From the NCBI GenBank assembly GCA_035079385.1, contig JAVHKY010000054.1, positions 5,185,501-5,249,500 on the forward strand: 64,000 bases of DNA. Reading direction: 5' to 3'. Made by a program: the position numbers and the translations under genes. Shown here piece by piece: positions 21,301 to 32,274 of the stretch (position 1 is its first letter; each line of letters starts with the position of its first letter). Under the pieces are notes generated by a model. The model did no database searches. It was not told the origin of the DNA and was given only the letters and a program-made list of their open reading frames with translations. The DNA is from Aspidiotus rigidus. Lineage: Eukaryota > Arthropoda > Insecta > Hemiptera > Diaspididae.

Positions 21301-22957
21301 CTTCCAAGTCCCCCTTCTATCATATATAGCTCAAGACTCGAAATTCTTCTAAGTCCCCCTCCTATCATATATAGCTCGAGTCTCAAAATTTTTCTAAGTT
21401 TTTGGTTGGACGGCGGACGGTAGCTCGAAAGTCAAAATTCTTCCAAGTCCCCCATCCCCTATTATATATGGCTCGAGACTTGAAATTCTTCCAAGTCCCC
21501 CCCCCTATTATATATAGCTCGAGAATTGAAATTCTTCCAAGTCCCCCTCCTATCATATATAGCTCGAGACTTGAAATTCTTCCAAGTCCCCTCCCCCTAT
21601 TATATATAGCTCGAGAATTGAAATTCCTCCAAGTCCCCCTCCTATCATATATAGCTCGAGTCTCAAAATTTTTCCAAGTTTTTGGTTTGACGGTAGCTCG
21701 AAAGTCAAAATCCTTCAAAGTCCCTTCCCCCCCCCCCTATTATATAGCTCGAGGCTCGAAATTCTTCTAAGTCCCCCTCCTATCATATATAGCTCGAGAC
21801 TTGAAATTCTTCCAAGTCCCCCTCCTATCATATATAGTTCGAGGCTCGTAATTCTTCCAAGTCCCCCTCCTATCATATATAGCTCGAGACTTGAAATTCT
21901 TTCAAGTCCCCCTCCTATCATATGTAGCTCGAGACTTGAAATTCTTTCAAGTCCCCCCCCCCTATTATATATAGCTCGAGACTTGAAATTCTTCCAAGTC
22001 CCCCTCCTATCATATATAGCTCGAGTCTCAAAATTTTTCCAAGTTTTTGGTTGGACGGCGGACGGTAGCTCGAAAGTCAAAATCCTTCCAAGTCCCCCCC
22101 CCCTATTATATATAGCTTGAGACTTGAAATTCTTCCAAGTCCCCCTCCTATCATATATAGCTCGAGACTCGAAATTCTTCTAAATCTTCTAAGTCCCCCT
22201 CCTATCATATATAGCTCGAGACTTGAAATTCTTCTAACTCCCCCTCCTATCATATATAGCTCGAAAGTCACGATTCTTCCAAGTCCCCCTTCTATCATAT
22301 ATAGCTCAAGACTCGAAATTCTTCTAAGTCCCCCTCCTATCATATATAGCTCGAGTCTCAAAATTTTTCTAAGTTTTTGGTTGGACGGCGGACGGCGGCC
22401 GGTAGCTCGAAAGTCAAAATTCTTCCAAGTCGCCCCCCCCCTATTATATATAGCTCGAGACTTGAAATTCTTCCAAGTCCCCCTCCTATCATATATAGCT
22501 CGAGTCTCAAAATTTTTCCAAGTTTTTGGTTGGACGGCGGACGGTAGCTCGAAAGTCAAAATCCTTCCAAGTCCCCCCCCCCCTATTATATATAGCTCGA
22601 GACTTGAAATTCTTCCAAGTCCCCCTCCTATCATATATAGCTCGAGACTTGAAATTCTTCTAACTCCCCCTCCTATCATATATAGCTCGAAAGTCACGAT
22701 TCTTTCAAGTCCCCCTTCTATCATATATAGCTCAAGACTCGAAATTCTTCTAAGTCCCCCTCCTATCATATATAGCTCGAGTCTCAAAATTTTTCCTAGT
22801 TTTTGGTTGGACGGCGGATGGCAGACGGTAGCTCGAAAGTCAAAATTCTTCCAAGTCCCCCACCCCCCTATTATATATAGCTCGAGACTTGAAATTCTTC
22901 CATGTCCCCCTCCTATCATATATAGTTCGAGGCTCGAAATTCTTCTAAGTCCCGTAA
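18310..22957. repeat. Minisatellite array A, 45-bp unit with higher-order structure
   Basis: The unit reads approximately CTATCATATATAGCTCGAGA, then CTTGAAATTCTTCCAAGTCC, then CCCTC. Variants include AAAGTCACGATTCTTCC and short C-runs of 7-12. Every 300-700 bp a spacer with TTTTTGGTTGGACGGCGG interrupts it. A rarer variant, CTTCAAAGTCCCTTCC followed by a C-run and CTATTATATAGCTCGAGG, occurs at about 18910, 19800, 20738 and 21715, marking a higher-order repeat of 0.9-1.0 kb in four copies. Because 45 is a multiple of three, stop-free frames up to 307 codons arise on both strands; I do not call these as genes. Confidence 0.95.
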
Positions 22958-22970
22958 CCTAACCTAACCT
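22955..22970 (-). repeat. Short insect-telomere-like run (TAACC)3
   Basis: Three consecutive TAACC units sit between the array and a GCGGAC-rich segment. TTAGG is the common insect telomere repeat. Three units are too few for a functional telomere and may be chance or a relic. Confidence 0.5.
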
Positions 22971-23059
22971 GCGGACGCGGATGCGGACGCGGACGTTTTC
23001 TGAGGATGTAATCTCCTAACAAAATGGATAGCGGGTTCCCCGCTAAAATCAAACTAACA

Positions 23060-23379
23060 ACAAACTCCTCGCCATCAAAAAAATTCCTATCGCCTGGTCA
23101 TCCTCCTTCAGGAGCATAAGACGAGAAGAAGTCATTCTTACACGTCTTAGAATTGGTCATACAAAAATTACCCACACTCACGTAATCAACAGCAACCTCC
23201 TAACCCCTCCCTCTTGCCCCCACTGTTACCAAGACAATCTAACAGTCGAACATTTTTTTACTTGCCCCCACCTGTTAGCTCTCCACGATTCCACCAAAAC
23301 ACCCTCCTCCTTCACTCAAGCCATCAAAAACAACTCCGATACCATTATCCTGTACTCTAAAATACCTCAAATTAACTGA
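23060..23379 (+). pseudogene. LINE ORF2: C-terminal Cys-His region
   Basis: The frame reads KLLAIKKIPIAWSSSF, then RREEVILTRLRIGHTKITH, then SCPHCYQDNLTVEHFFTCPH. This is the R-L-R-I-G-H-T block and C-x2-C-x8-H-x4-C knuckle found after RNase H in I/Jockey-group non-LTR elements. It ends with a TGA at 23377-23379. It completes the LINE broken at 18200. Confidence 0.8.
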
Positions 23380-23650
23380 CTTTCATTCTCACATATAACA
23401 CCCACAACTATACTAAATTGCAATACTCAAATAACTACTACACTTTAAAAACATTTTCACAAACTTTTCTTCACTCCTCACACATATTCCACTTTACCCT
23501 TACTCGACTCTTCCTCATCTTTCTTTTCTCGTATCCAAAACTGCTTTATCCTAACTTACTATTATTCTAACTATATTATATACTGTATACGTCGAGCTAA
23601 ATAACCTACTAGTTGTTTTAAAGCTCGTTAAAATAAATAAAAAAAAGATT

Positions 23651-25849
23651 TTAGCATTTTTTTTTTTTTTTTTTTTCTTTTGGCTAAAGAGTATTGAATC
23701 CCTAGCTGTGAAAAGAGATTGAGTTTTTAGTAATATAGATTCATAATCTCAAAACCAATCTGACCGTAGATGTGAAATTGAAAGAAGTTTTTAGCGGTTT
23801 TCTTGCAGTCATGGTATAGAGCGAGAGACTTCAGAGAATCATAATTTTATCGAAGAGGAAAGATAAGAATCAAACTCGAAAAGATCCTAGGGTTTTTGAG
23901 AGGTAAGCAGAGGTAAAGTAGACAGTAGGAGATGAAGAATAGTTCGAAGCCTCTCAATGTAATTTTTCGACAACAGACCCCATCCTGACCAAAAAGGTGG
24001 CTTCACTAATCGAATAGATATTCATAATCTCAAAATATTTATCGTTCTTTCGATTGACCCCCTATACCGGCACACTCACAGAAACGGTGTACTTTGAGAA
24101 TGAGTCGAAGAGTAAACGATAATTCGTGTTGAAAGGTTAGCCGTTCGATAAAAATATTTGATAACTTGATCGATATCTCCAACGTTCATTCATTCTTTGT
24201 ACTTTAACCCAACAATATTTTTCTCGAAAATCTCCTGTCAATTTCACATTTTTCTTTCACCATACATATTCGAATGAAAATTTCGTCCATTATTCGCGCA
24301 GTGGTCAAAATAATTAACTCGTCGATTCGCTGTTACAATTGTCGAGTTCCCCTTTTCTTTATCTTCCTGTATCGCGATTCAATTTGAATATAAAAGTACC
24401 TACGCGAGGAAAAAATTCAGTGCGTCTGTAATGTAAAATATTGAGCCATTTTGATTGCTCGATGTGTTGCAAGCATGCGCGCTAAATAAATATTTGAAGG
24501 AAAGCATTTCAAAGTCATTCGATCCTTTCTAATTTGATACGATACGATTTTATGCGACGATGATCAAATATGTGCGTGAATAAATGAACGAGAGAAAGGA
24601 AAAGAAATATAATAATCGAAACGATTATGTATTTTCGGTTCAGTGTTCACCACTCTCAAGGATTTTTTTGATTATCACGAGTCAGCTGCGGGCAAACTCG
24701 ATTGTCGTTATTTGTAGTATATACCTACCTACTTATTCTTTTTATTTAACTAAACCTTTGAGACGGGCTAGCCAGCGGCGAGGTCAACTTTAAATACGGA
24801 AAACCCTCGAAGAGGTATATAGAGGTGAAACGTACGCGAGAAGTTTCTACTATTAAAAATTATAACAAACTTTCGATTACTTACGTAAAATCTGCAGAGA
24901 TAGGTGAAAATATCTAGATCTTATTTCGAGTTATTAAACTGCCTTTTAATAAGGCGCAGCTGTCTGGAAGGAGAATCAGAACGAAATGGTGTCCACCGTC
25001 GAGGATATGTGGACTGTTGCTCGCGAAAAATTTTCTCAACCTTCAACTCTCAAAATTCTAAAACTCATACAACAAAGAAAATACAACCATCTACTAAATT
25101 GATGCTCACCGAACAGTAATTGATACACGAGTGATATTCTTCGAACTCACGTCCACCAGCACTGCGCTTTATAAATAAATTCGAATAATCGAGAGAAGCA
25201 CTATCTCGGATAGGACGATAACGGGCACATTTCTAGAACAAATAACCGTACAGACCTTCATTCTCAACACTAGACACATGTACGAGAGTGTGAACAGAAA
25301 TTTATCGCTAATCTATGTTCCGTTTAAAAGACATCATGACCGATTAGAAGAGCAGAACTTTGAAAATCGCTGATAAAATATGTTTATGAGAAATCACGCG
25401 CTCTAGCTCATCACCTCCAAATTGCGCGATGATGCATTTCTTGCACAAGTTAATGGACGGTCAGAGGGGGAAAAATACGCACTACTTTCCACTACCGGTA
25501 CTGAATGGGTTTTATGCAAGTTCAATTGGGGGTGTAAGCACCAACGGCACTTGAAGCTAACTTTTAATTGATGAAAGCAAAAATTTAAAAGCGTGTGAGT
25601 AATACACGTCTTTTCCTCTCACGAGGCAAAATTCACTGAGAGTGTCACTCCTTCTGTTTAGATTGAATACCAATGACTTGTCAACCAAGCCAAATATTTG
25701 TAGAATGAGCAATAAAACTCACTTTATAAAAATTCACCACTAATATGGTACGTCCATCAACCATAATCCGATAAGAAAACCTTTAACTTAGGCCAGGAGT
25801 CATCTAAAATTTACGTAACGTCTTCAGAAAATCTATTCCTCTCTCCCTG
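23651..25849. other. Intergenic stretch, no gene recognised
   Basis: Starts with a T-run at about 23660-23682. Short frames at 24584-24793 and 24904-25119 have no motifs. A candidate core promoter at 24389-24421 is listed separately. Confidence 0.4.
24389..24421 (+). promoter_or_regulatory. Candidate RNA polymerase II core promoter (TATA + Inr)
   Basis: TATAAAAG at 24389-24396 is followed by an arthropod-type initiator TTCAGTG with its A at 24419, exactly 30 bp from the first T of the TATA box. This spacing is standard. No downstream coding region was recognised, so the call is tentative. Confidence 0.3.
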
Positions 25850-26950
25850 TAGAAGAGCTGCCCTCATTTTTCGCTTGCAAAACCTCATCGTATCAATTCC
25901 GTCTTATCATCTATCGGCCTTTTCCTTTTAACAACTCTTCGCACATATTGAAATTCACCTTCTGGTTCAGATTCTCAAAACCTTTTTCAGTAAGAATATT
26001 TTCCTCAGCAGGTTCTAAAGACCATCAGGGAGTAGGTATGGCCTTTTGGATCCCCTCAACTAAGCTTCATTGCTCTTTATCTCCACCAAATTCCACACCA
26101 TTTGTCATGCGGCCTCCAACCCCGTTCGTATGTAAAGCAAAACTCTCAAACAGGACATTTTCTCATATATCTGATTCTCACTCCGCTCTCCAATCCATTT
26201 CTTCCATCTCTTCATGTGTTCATTCATCCTTACCTTTATCAATCATTTGCTTGATCAATTCTCTCACCTCCAAAAAGATTAATTTTCTCCGGATCCCCAG
26301 GCATGCAGGAATATTCAACAACGAAATTGAAGATTTTCTAGCTCAATCAGCTCGCTCATCACCAGTCTCATCATATCTGCTCCCTATGTCAAAACTTTTT
26401 GCTCTCATTTGATGCCCTACGCGAGACGACAGGGCAATATCTTACTCGAAATCCGTCAATAATCTGAAATCTCATTATTTCCTCGTTCAATTTCTACCTC
26501 CGCCATTCCCTTGGTATAAACTTTTTAACGATATTCCCCGCCCCCTTATAGTTAAACTAGGCCGGCTTCGTTTTGGACACAATCGACTCCCAGCTCACCT
26601 AAAACGTTTAAATCTTTCCGAATCTGATCTATGTCTCCTTCATCTAGATAATCCTTCTAAAGGCGATGTCAATCATTACCTTTTCGAATGTTTAGAAATA
26701 TCCAACATTGGACAAATATTATTTTCAGAAGCCATCAATCTACAATTCTCTACCCCTCTCGGAGCCGTCGATCGACCTCCTATCATCCGAAAACCCTTCG
26801 ACTTTCTCACACATTTTCAAATCCTCCTTCCATCAACATTTAAATTCAAATCAATTTTTCCATTTTTCCTTCGAGGTAAGGCCCAATAGCCATCCTCTTT
26901 CCAAACCTTTTTTTTTCCCATATTAAATTTTTTACTCTTTATAAACTTTA
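25850..26950 (+). pseudogene. Second non-LTR retrotransposon fragment: RNase H and C-terminal knuckle
   Basis: In the frame at 25948-26412, IFSSAGSKDHQGVGMAFWIP aligns with the first RNase H block, but the catalytic Asp of DGS is replaced (AGS). SDSHSALQSISSI gives the second Asp block and LRIPRHAGIFNNEIEDFLA the last block (family WIPxHxGIxGNExAD). In another frame at about 26500-26700, VKLGRLRFGHNRLPAHLKRL is the RLRxGH block. It is followed by DLCLLHLDN and DVNHYLFECLE, a knuckle with its second Cys lost. A poly-T stretch follows at 26957-26980. The element differs from the one at 15.5-23.6 kb. It is truncated 5' and dead. Confidence 0.65.
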
Positions 26951-27277
26951 AAGAGTTTTTTTTTTTTTTTTTTTTCTATTACATCTAATCTATTAAATAT
27001 ATATAACTAGAGTTCTTATTTTTATAACAATAATAATTATACTATAATTATAAATAAAAAATTGAACTTATCAAAATGAAATATTCTATTAAAATATAAA
27101 TAATTATAATATATTAATAAATTTAAATTAAAAACTAATTTAATTTTTATTATTAAAATTATTATTATGATGAAAAAAAATTATCAAAATTTATTAATAT
27201 TTAATTAAATTTTGTACATGATACATAATTTTTTCCTACTCTATTTTTTTTTTGTTTTTTTCTTCTTTGTTCTATTT

Positions 27278-27308
<31 letters not shown>

Positions 27309-27554
27309 ATAATTTTTGGTTGAATGTAATGGAAAAAAGTAAAAATAAAAAGGAAAAAAAAAAAAAAAAAAAAAAAAAACTTGCCCAAGTCTCAAAAAAA
27401 TCCGTCCAGTAGTATTGGACGAGATCCGCGGACGGAAAATTTTTATTCAAGCCTATACAAAATGGCTGAATTTTTTCAGGCTGACAGTAACGTAGGACCT
27501 CCAAAGCGTCGAGAGGTTCACTACATCCTCCCCTGTCAATCTTACCTCACTTTT
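26951..27554. repeat. AT-rich and simple-sequence stretch
   Basis: Poly-T near 26957-26980; very AT-rich sequence to 27210, of uncertain origin; (TTTA)n near 27277-27306; poly-A near 27352-27380. No gene seen. Confidence 0.6.
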
Positions 27555-29460
27555 TGTAGGTACCATAAAATGGTCTATCCTCAGTCATTGGCCATACTTC
27601 CCCCGCAATTGACTATATTTCGACGATCTTTGACAGAAAAAAAGTCGATTTCTAGGGAATCTCGACGACATAAAATATTTTCTCATAGTCAATATTTAAT
27701 CATTGTCAACAAACCACCATAATTAGAATTTTTCTGACGAAAAAGATTGGTAGATTTCTGGGCAATGTAGACGATTATAAAATAGTCCGTTGTATAGCCT
27801 ATATTCAAGCGACATTAACAGACCACTACAAATAGACCCCTTTTGACAAAGCAGAACAATCAAGTTTTTGGCAGTAGAGATGCCATAAGACGGTCTATAG
27901 TTAGATGATATTAACAGACCACCATTTTCGACAGAAAAAACCAGTCCATATCTAAGGCTTCCTCATGTGAGAGAAGAAAGAAATGAAGATAGCAATCCCG
28001 TTAGCAGGATTATATCGAGAGGAGTCCGATTTTGGTCTAAAATTACAATATTAATTAACATACCTTCAATTATTTATAGACAATGTTCAGAAATTTGTGA
28101 AATTTATCAATTAAAAATTGAATCATTTAATTTAAATAATTTTTTTTTAATGAATCTAAATATTATATGTATCTATTTATTTGAATTTAATTTATGAAAT
28201 TCGTACATTATTATGTAATTTTAATTTGAAATTTAATAATTATAATTTAATTGATATAATACAATAATTATCATTATTCTTTATCAATTTATTATTTATA
28301 AATTAATTTTTATCAATCTAATTTATGTTAATTGTGTTATTTGAATTAACTCTTCAAATATTGTTTTTTAATAATTTTTTTATTTGTCATATTTAAACAT
28401 AATAATTTTCTATTAATTGAATGTAAAATTGAACAAAAAACTGAAAAATATCATTCTGGTTCAATATGATTATTTAAAATCATTGAAATGATTAAATAAA
28501 TCGAATGATATAAAAAATTGTTTAGTTTCAATTTTTTTAGTTGTTTTATAACAAATTTTATTGAAAATTAATATAAATATTTTTATTAAATAATTAATGA
28601 TTCTGAAAAAAAAAATGAATAATTTTGATTAAATCAACTATATCAAGAAAATTTAAATAAGATCTTCATTTTTGCAAAATAATATTATATTATAAACTTC
28701 CTAAATAAGGTTGAAATTTAATTTCAAAAAATAAAATTGATATAAAATTCAAATTTAAAAAAAAAAATATATTTAATAATTATTCCTGTTGAAACTCCTT
28801 AAATTGAATATAATAAATCTAATATTTTTATGATTAGTAGAATATGTTCATTTATTGAATAATTTTATTATTAAGAATTAATTTTTAAATTTTAAATTTA
28901 ATTTTAAATATCTTTATTTATCTGCAAGTTTGCGAGCAATATGATAGTTGATTCATTCCTAAGAAATCGCCTAAAATTTTGGGCAAAAATTAGTGACCGC
29001 GGTTTGCACGAGAATAGACCAAAAAAAAAAAAGAGTAAAAATATTGGTAGATGTTGAGGAAAAATCTACTCAAAATGGATCAAGGTATCTCCCAAAATAT
29101 CTGCCCAGAAATCGACTAGAAATCTTAGTCAAAATTGAGTAATAAATACAATATCAATTTTCGACTAAGAAACGAGGAAAAATTCCATTTTGTATTGACA
29201 ATTATAATGACCGAAAAATAGGTCGAAATGTATTCCGCATAGTGATCAAAAATCAACTAAAAATATGATCAAAATTTAGTAGGAATAATATCAGACCAAC
29301 AATCAACTGAAATGAATAGACAAAATTTGGTCGATTTATCTCAAAAATTTACTAAAAATCAACCATTTTCTGATGGTACCATAATATTTGGTCTTTTTTC
29401 AGTCGTACGACCAAAAACCAACCAATGCCGACCATATAGTGATGGTTGATTTGGTTTATC
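27555..29460 (+). mobile_element. 2.1-kb dispersed repeat with mitochondrial insert, copy 2 (5' truncated)
   Basis: Begins at the internal position matching about 3085 of copy 1 (TACCATAAAATGGTCTATCC) and runs to the shared 3' end GGTTTATC at 29460. All three sections seen in copy 1 are present. The mitochondrial part is more damaged: the anticodon arm of the trnK relic is deleted (28479-28508). Confidence 0.75.
28040..28150 (+). pseudogene. cox2: Mitochondrial cox2 3' end (numt) in repeat copy 2
   Basis: Reads IPSIIYRQCSEICEIY and then LKIESFNLNN. A small deletion removes the segment with the copper-ligand His, and Gly codons are replaced, so it is more decayed than copies 1 and 3. Confidence 0.65.
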
Positions 29461-29610
29461 GTGATAGTGGGAAATTTTTCAAAATGATGAAAATTCCTGG
29501 CAGGTGCACATCTTTAGATATAATATAACAATATAGCCAAGTTACACAAAAAGTCCATCGGGTAGTTTCGGAAGAGTTCCGCGAACAAAAAATCTTATAA
29601 TAAATATGTA

Positions 29611-29670
29611 AGGAAACCTCAACGGACGAGTGTAATACCTCACGTTTCCGATAGGATAAGTCCGTAAAAA
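29611..29670 (+). repeat. Dispersed 60-bp repeat, copy 1
   Basis: Shares GGAAACCT, ACGGACGAGTGT-like and TTTCCGAT blocks in order with 42311-42372, same orientation. Confidence 0.45.
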
Positions 29671-30211
29671 AAAGTTTAAAGGCAAAACAATACAGCTTAC
29701 CTACCTGAGCACACAAAGCGTCCAAAAAACTACGTATGATTGATCATCCAAAATAAAACACTTCGATCGTTCAATTCGAGAACTATCACATCGAAATTAT
29801 AGAGAACAATCGCAAGACCATTTATAATCTTCGCCAGCTAAATTGGAACTAAGCAACTATGTAGTGTAGGTACTCGAAATAACCTTTGGCAATACCTTAT
29901 CGAAAGTGTAAACAAATGGATTAAAAGACGTGATAAGAGTAAGCTTTGCCTAAGAAACAGAGCCTAGAAAGTAGACTTTGCTATTCTTCTTCCAAAATAT
30001 AAATATCACTGGAATGATACGTAAATTTATTCAAATATGACTCGATCGAACAAATATTCACTAATGAAAGACAGAAACTATTTGTACGAATATCATCGTG
30101 TATTTATAGGAAGTAAAACGAATTACATGATCGTTCGAACGAAGAATCAAAATATTCTTACAAATGTTTGTGGAAAGAATCTTCAAAAACTAGATTATTG
30201 ATATCTTTTGT

Positions 30212-30231
30212 CCCCCCCCCCCCCCCCCCCC
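30212..30231. repeat. Poly-C run of 20
   Basis: Directly visible. Such a run is prone to slippage in replication and in sequencing. Confidence 0.95.
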
Positions 30232-30715
30232 TTTACCATCACATTTCTTTTCGAGGATTCAGTTTTTCCCCTCTATAAAACCTAACTCAAGACTCAATTT
30301 TTCCTACCTCCAAGTTTGTATTCGTCAAAGAGATTATTGACGTATTGTACTGATATGAGTAAGCTTTTATACGTAAACTTCGTACAATGTTAATAAATTG
30401 TTAGAGGGACAAAGACTAGATCGCGGACCAAAATCCGATTCCGAATCCTGACGGACAAGCAGTGCATCAATATTACAATCAAAGATAACTTTATCTGGTA
30501 CTCTTATCAAGTCATTTAGAAAAAGCCTGAATCAAATTATCTCCTCCTCACCATTTCTGTCATTTGTTGGTTCAGATATTGGTTTTACATCACTTAGATA
30601 GCGCTACGCGTTGCGACGTGAAGTCCAAAATATGTAGCATTAAGGTACCGAAAATACAACAAACGATCATTGGTTTCGGGATTTGCTTATTAATTCTACG
30701 GTTCCAGGGTCGATT

Positions 30716-32180
30716 TCAGCGAATCACAAATGCGTATTTTGATGTCTCTTCACCAAGTGATTTCTCCTTTAATATGGCTCCAGAAAGTGACGCAGATCTT
30801 GAATCAATGGCGTAGAACTTGACAGATCCAGTCTGTATTCCGTCTGAGACCCCAAGTCTAGCAAGGTCCCCTGAGTACTTTCTCAGAATATTTTCAAACC
30901 ACCTTAGCGAAAGAACTGTAACGTTCGGCAATTCAGGAAAGTTTGTCCACAGGGGCATGCAGTTGGTCTTGATAAGCTTCAGGCGAGGTGGATCAGATGC
31001 TATTGCTTGCTGCTCAGCGCAGTTGGTGGCTATTGCCATGAGAAGAGAGGTAAAAAGAGTCCACAGAATATGAAACCAGCTAGACTGTAAATCAATTTTG
31101 AAAAAACAAAGATAGTGCTGTTTTCATCATCAGGGTGGAAATTACCAAGCTTGTAACATTCATCGCTTTCAAATCGAGATGATGGATTCAATTTGCTCGA
31201 ACACCTGACTGGCGTCCATAAGAAAGGGGCAACTATAATGAAGTGAACAGCTTCCATACAACCCAGACGTTTGAATATGGAAGCAAGGCCCGCGCCGGTA
31301 CGGTTGGGGCCCAGTTGACATATGCCAACGCCTGTTGGGCCCACAGACTAAATATACGCAGACTAATGGTTTTTTGCCTGTCGCTAAAATACCAGATCGC
31401 AGAAAGGGCCGTACTGTGGTTGAGGAAGAAGAACGTGGCATTACTAGCTCGGCTCCATAATTTTTTGAAAGCGCCATCTGCTAGCTGTGAAGACAAGTTA
31501 GGTTAGGTTTATTATTGCCTCGAATCCTTTAATTTTCAGCCTATGAGAAAATTTTAGCGATGCGTATTGTAACACTGCACTTGTTGCGCCCTCTATCACA
31601 GGCACATAGGAAAATGTTGCTATGACAAGGACGCACGTACAGAACAACTGAATCGTATTCACTAGGCACTGTAGTGTGTAGCAGTATATCAATTAAATAC
31701 CAAATGACAGTTCGGGCACCTGTAACAGCACTTATGAAGAAACAGAAAGGGAAGTTACCGCATTGGATAAGCCCAAGAAATACGGAAATATATAAAGGAG
31801 ATGAAGACCCAAATAGAGATAGCAGCCAAGAAAGCATAGCAGAAGGAATAGGTAGGACGAGTGTAGCTGATTCCAAGTATAGGAGCACATGAAATGCCAA
31901 TGGTCTTCCGCTTGGCACAGGCTGTCACGAAATACAGAGTCTCTCGAGACTACCACCGGATGGCAAGGAAGAGAAATGGAATCTACAAGTGCAAAAAAGA
32001 TGCAGATGAAAATAGCAGCATCACAACCACCAAATGGGGAATGTGAAGGACAGAATACGGAGAAATAAGTAAAAGACTTAGAGACATAAGAGACATGAGA
32101 GGTTTGTAATAATAATAAATAGCCTTACACAAAAGTTCTGACCCGGCACTCTCTTTGAAACACCAAACAGGATACATAAG
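30716..32180 (-). other. Possible decayed coding region with hydrophobic segments, unidentified
   Basis: Minus-strand frames overlap densely here (32177-31983, 31956-31541, 31477-31169, 31039-30716). Several are rich in hydrophobic stretches such as YAFLAAISIWVFISFIYF and LLCFLGCYLYLGLHLLY, with frames changing along the way. This could be a broken membrane-protein gene (transporter or receptor), but no family signature could be read and it may be chance. No product is proposed. Confidence 0.2.
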
Positions 32181-32251
32181 TTGAGTATCGGGGCTCTTGT
32201 ATCATAAAAACAATAAAATTGCCTTACCGGCAACTTGTCTGGACTCAGGTT

Positions 32252-32274
32252 GAAAAAAAAAAAAAAAAAAAAAA
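32252..32274. repeat. Poly-A run
   Basis: About 23 A in a row, visible directly. May mark the tail of an inserted retrotranscript, but no target duplication was found. Confidence 0.85.

Larger units (their letters stand above)
18235..23044. repeat. Block bounded by a perfect 14-bp inverted repeat, inserted in the LINE
   Basis: AGCGGGGAACCCGC (18235-18248) and its exact reverse complement (23031-23044) flank the whole minisatellite array. The LINE protein stops just left of the first and resumes just right of the second. This suggests that the array arrived in, or grew within, an inserted element with these ends. No unambiguous target duplication was found. Confidence 0.55.
15507..23650 (+). 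mobile_element. Non-LTR retrotransposon (I/Jockey-type with RNase H), split by minisatellite array A
   Basis: Order of parts: post-endonuclease region and RT (15507-17230), RNase H (about 17730-18199), then a 4.8-kb interruption, then the C-terminal RLRIGHT and Cys-His region (about 23060-23379) and a 3' end with AAAATAAATAAAAAA near 23629-23646. The protein resumes in the correct place after the interruption, so the interruption was inserted into a pre-existing LINE. Several frameshifts and stops show it is dead. Presence of RNase H and the C-terminal zinc knuckle favours the I group over CR1 or RTE. Confidence 0.75.
29461..30715. other. No gene recognised
   Basis: 29611-29670 resembles 42311-42372 (see findings). 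A run of 20 C lies at 30212-30231. The frame at 29456-29725 (minus) has no motif. Confidence 0.4.

Noticed and set aside
26990..27210. Another mitochondrial insert in the very AT-rich stretch
   Set aside because: Composition is similar, but no mitochondrial protein motif or tRNA fold could be read.
30716..32180. Transporter or odorant-receptor gene on the minus strand
   Set aside because: Hydrophobic stretches occur in several frames but no family motif, splice structure or continuous frame could be supported; kept only as a low-confidence unidentified region.
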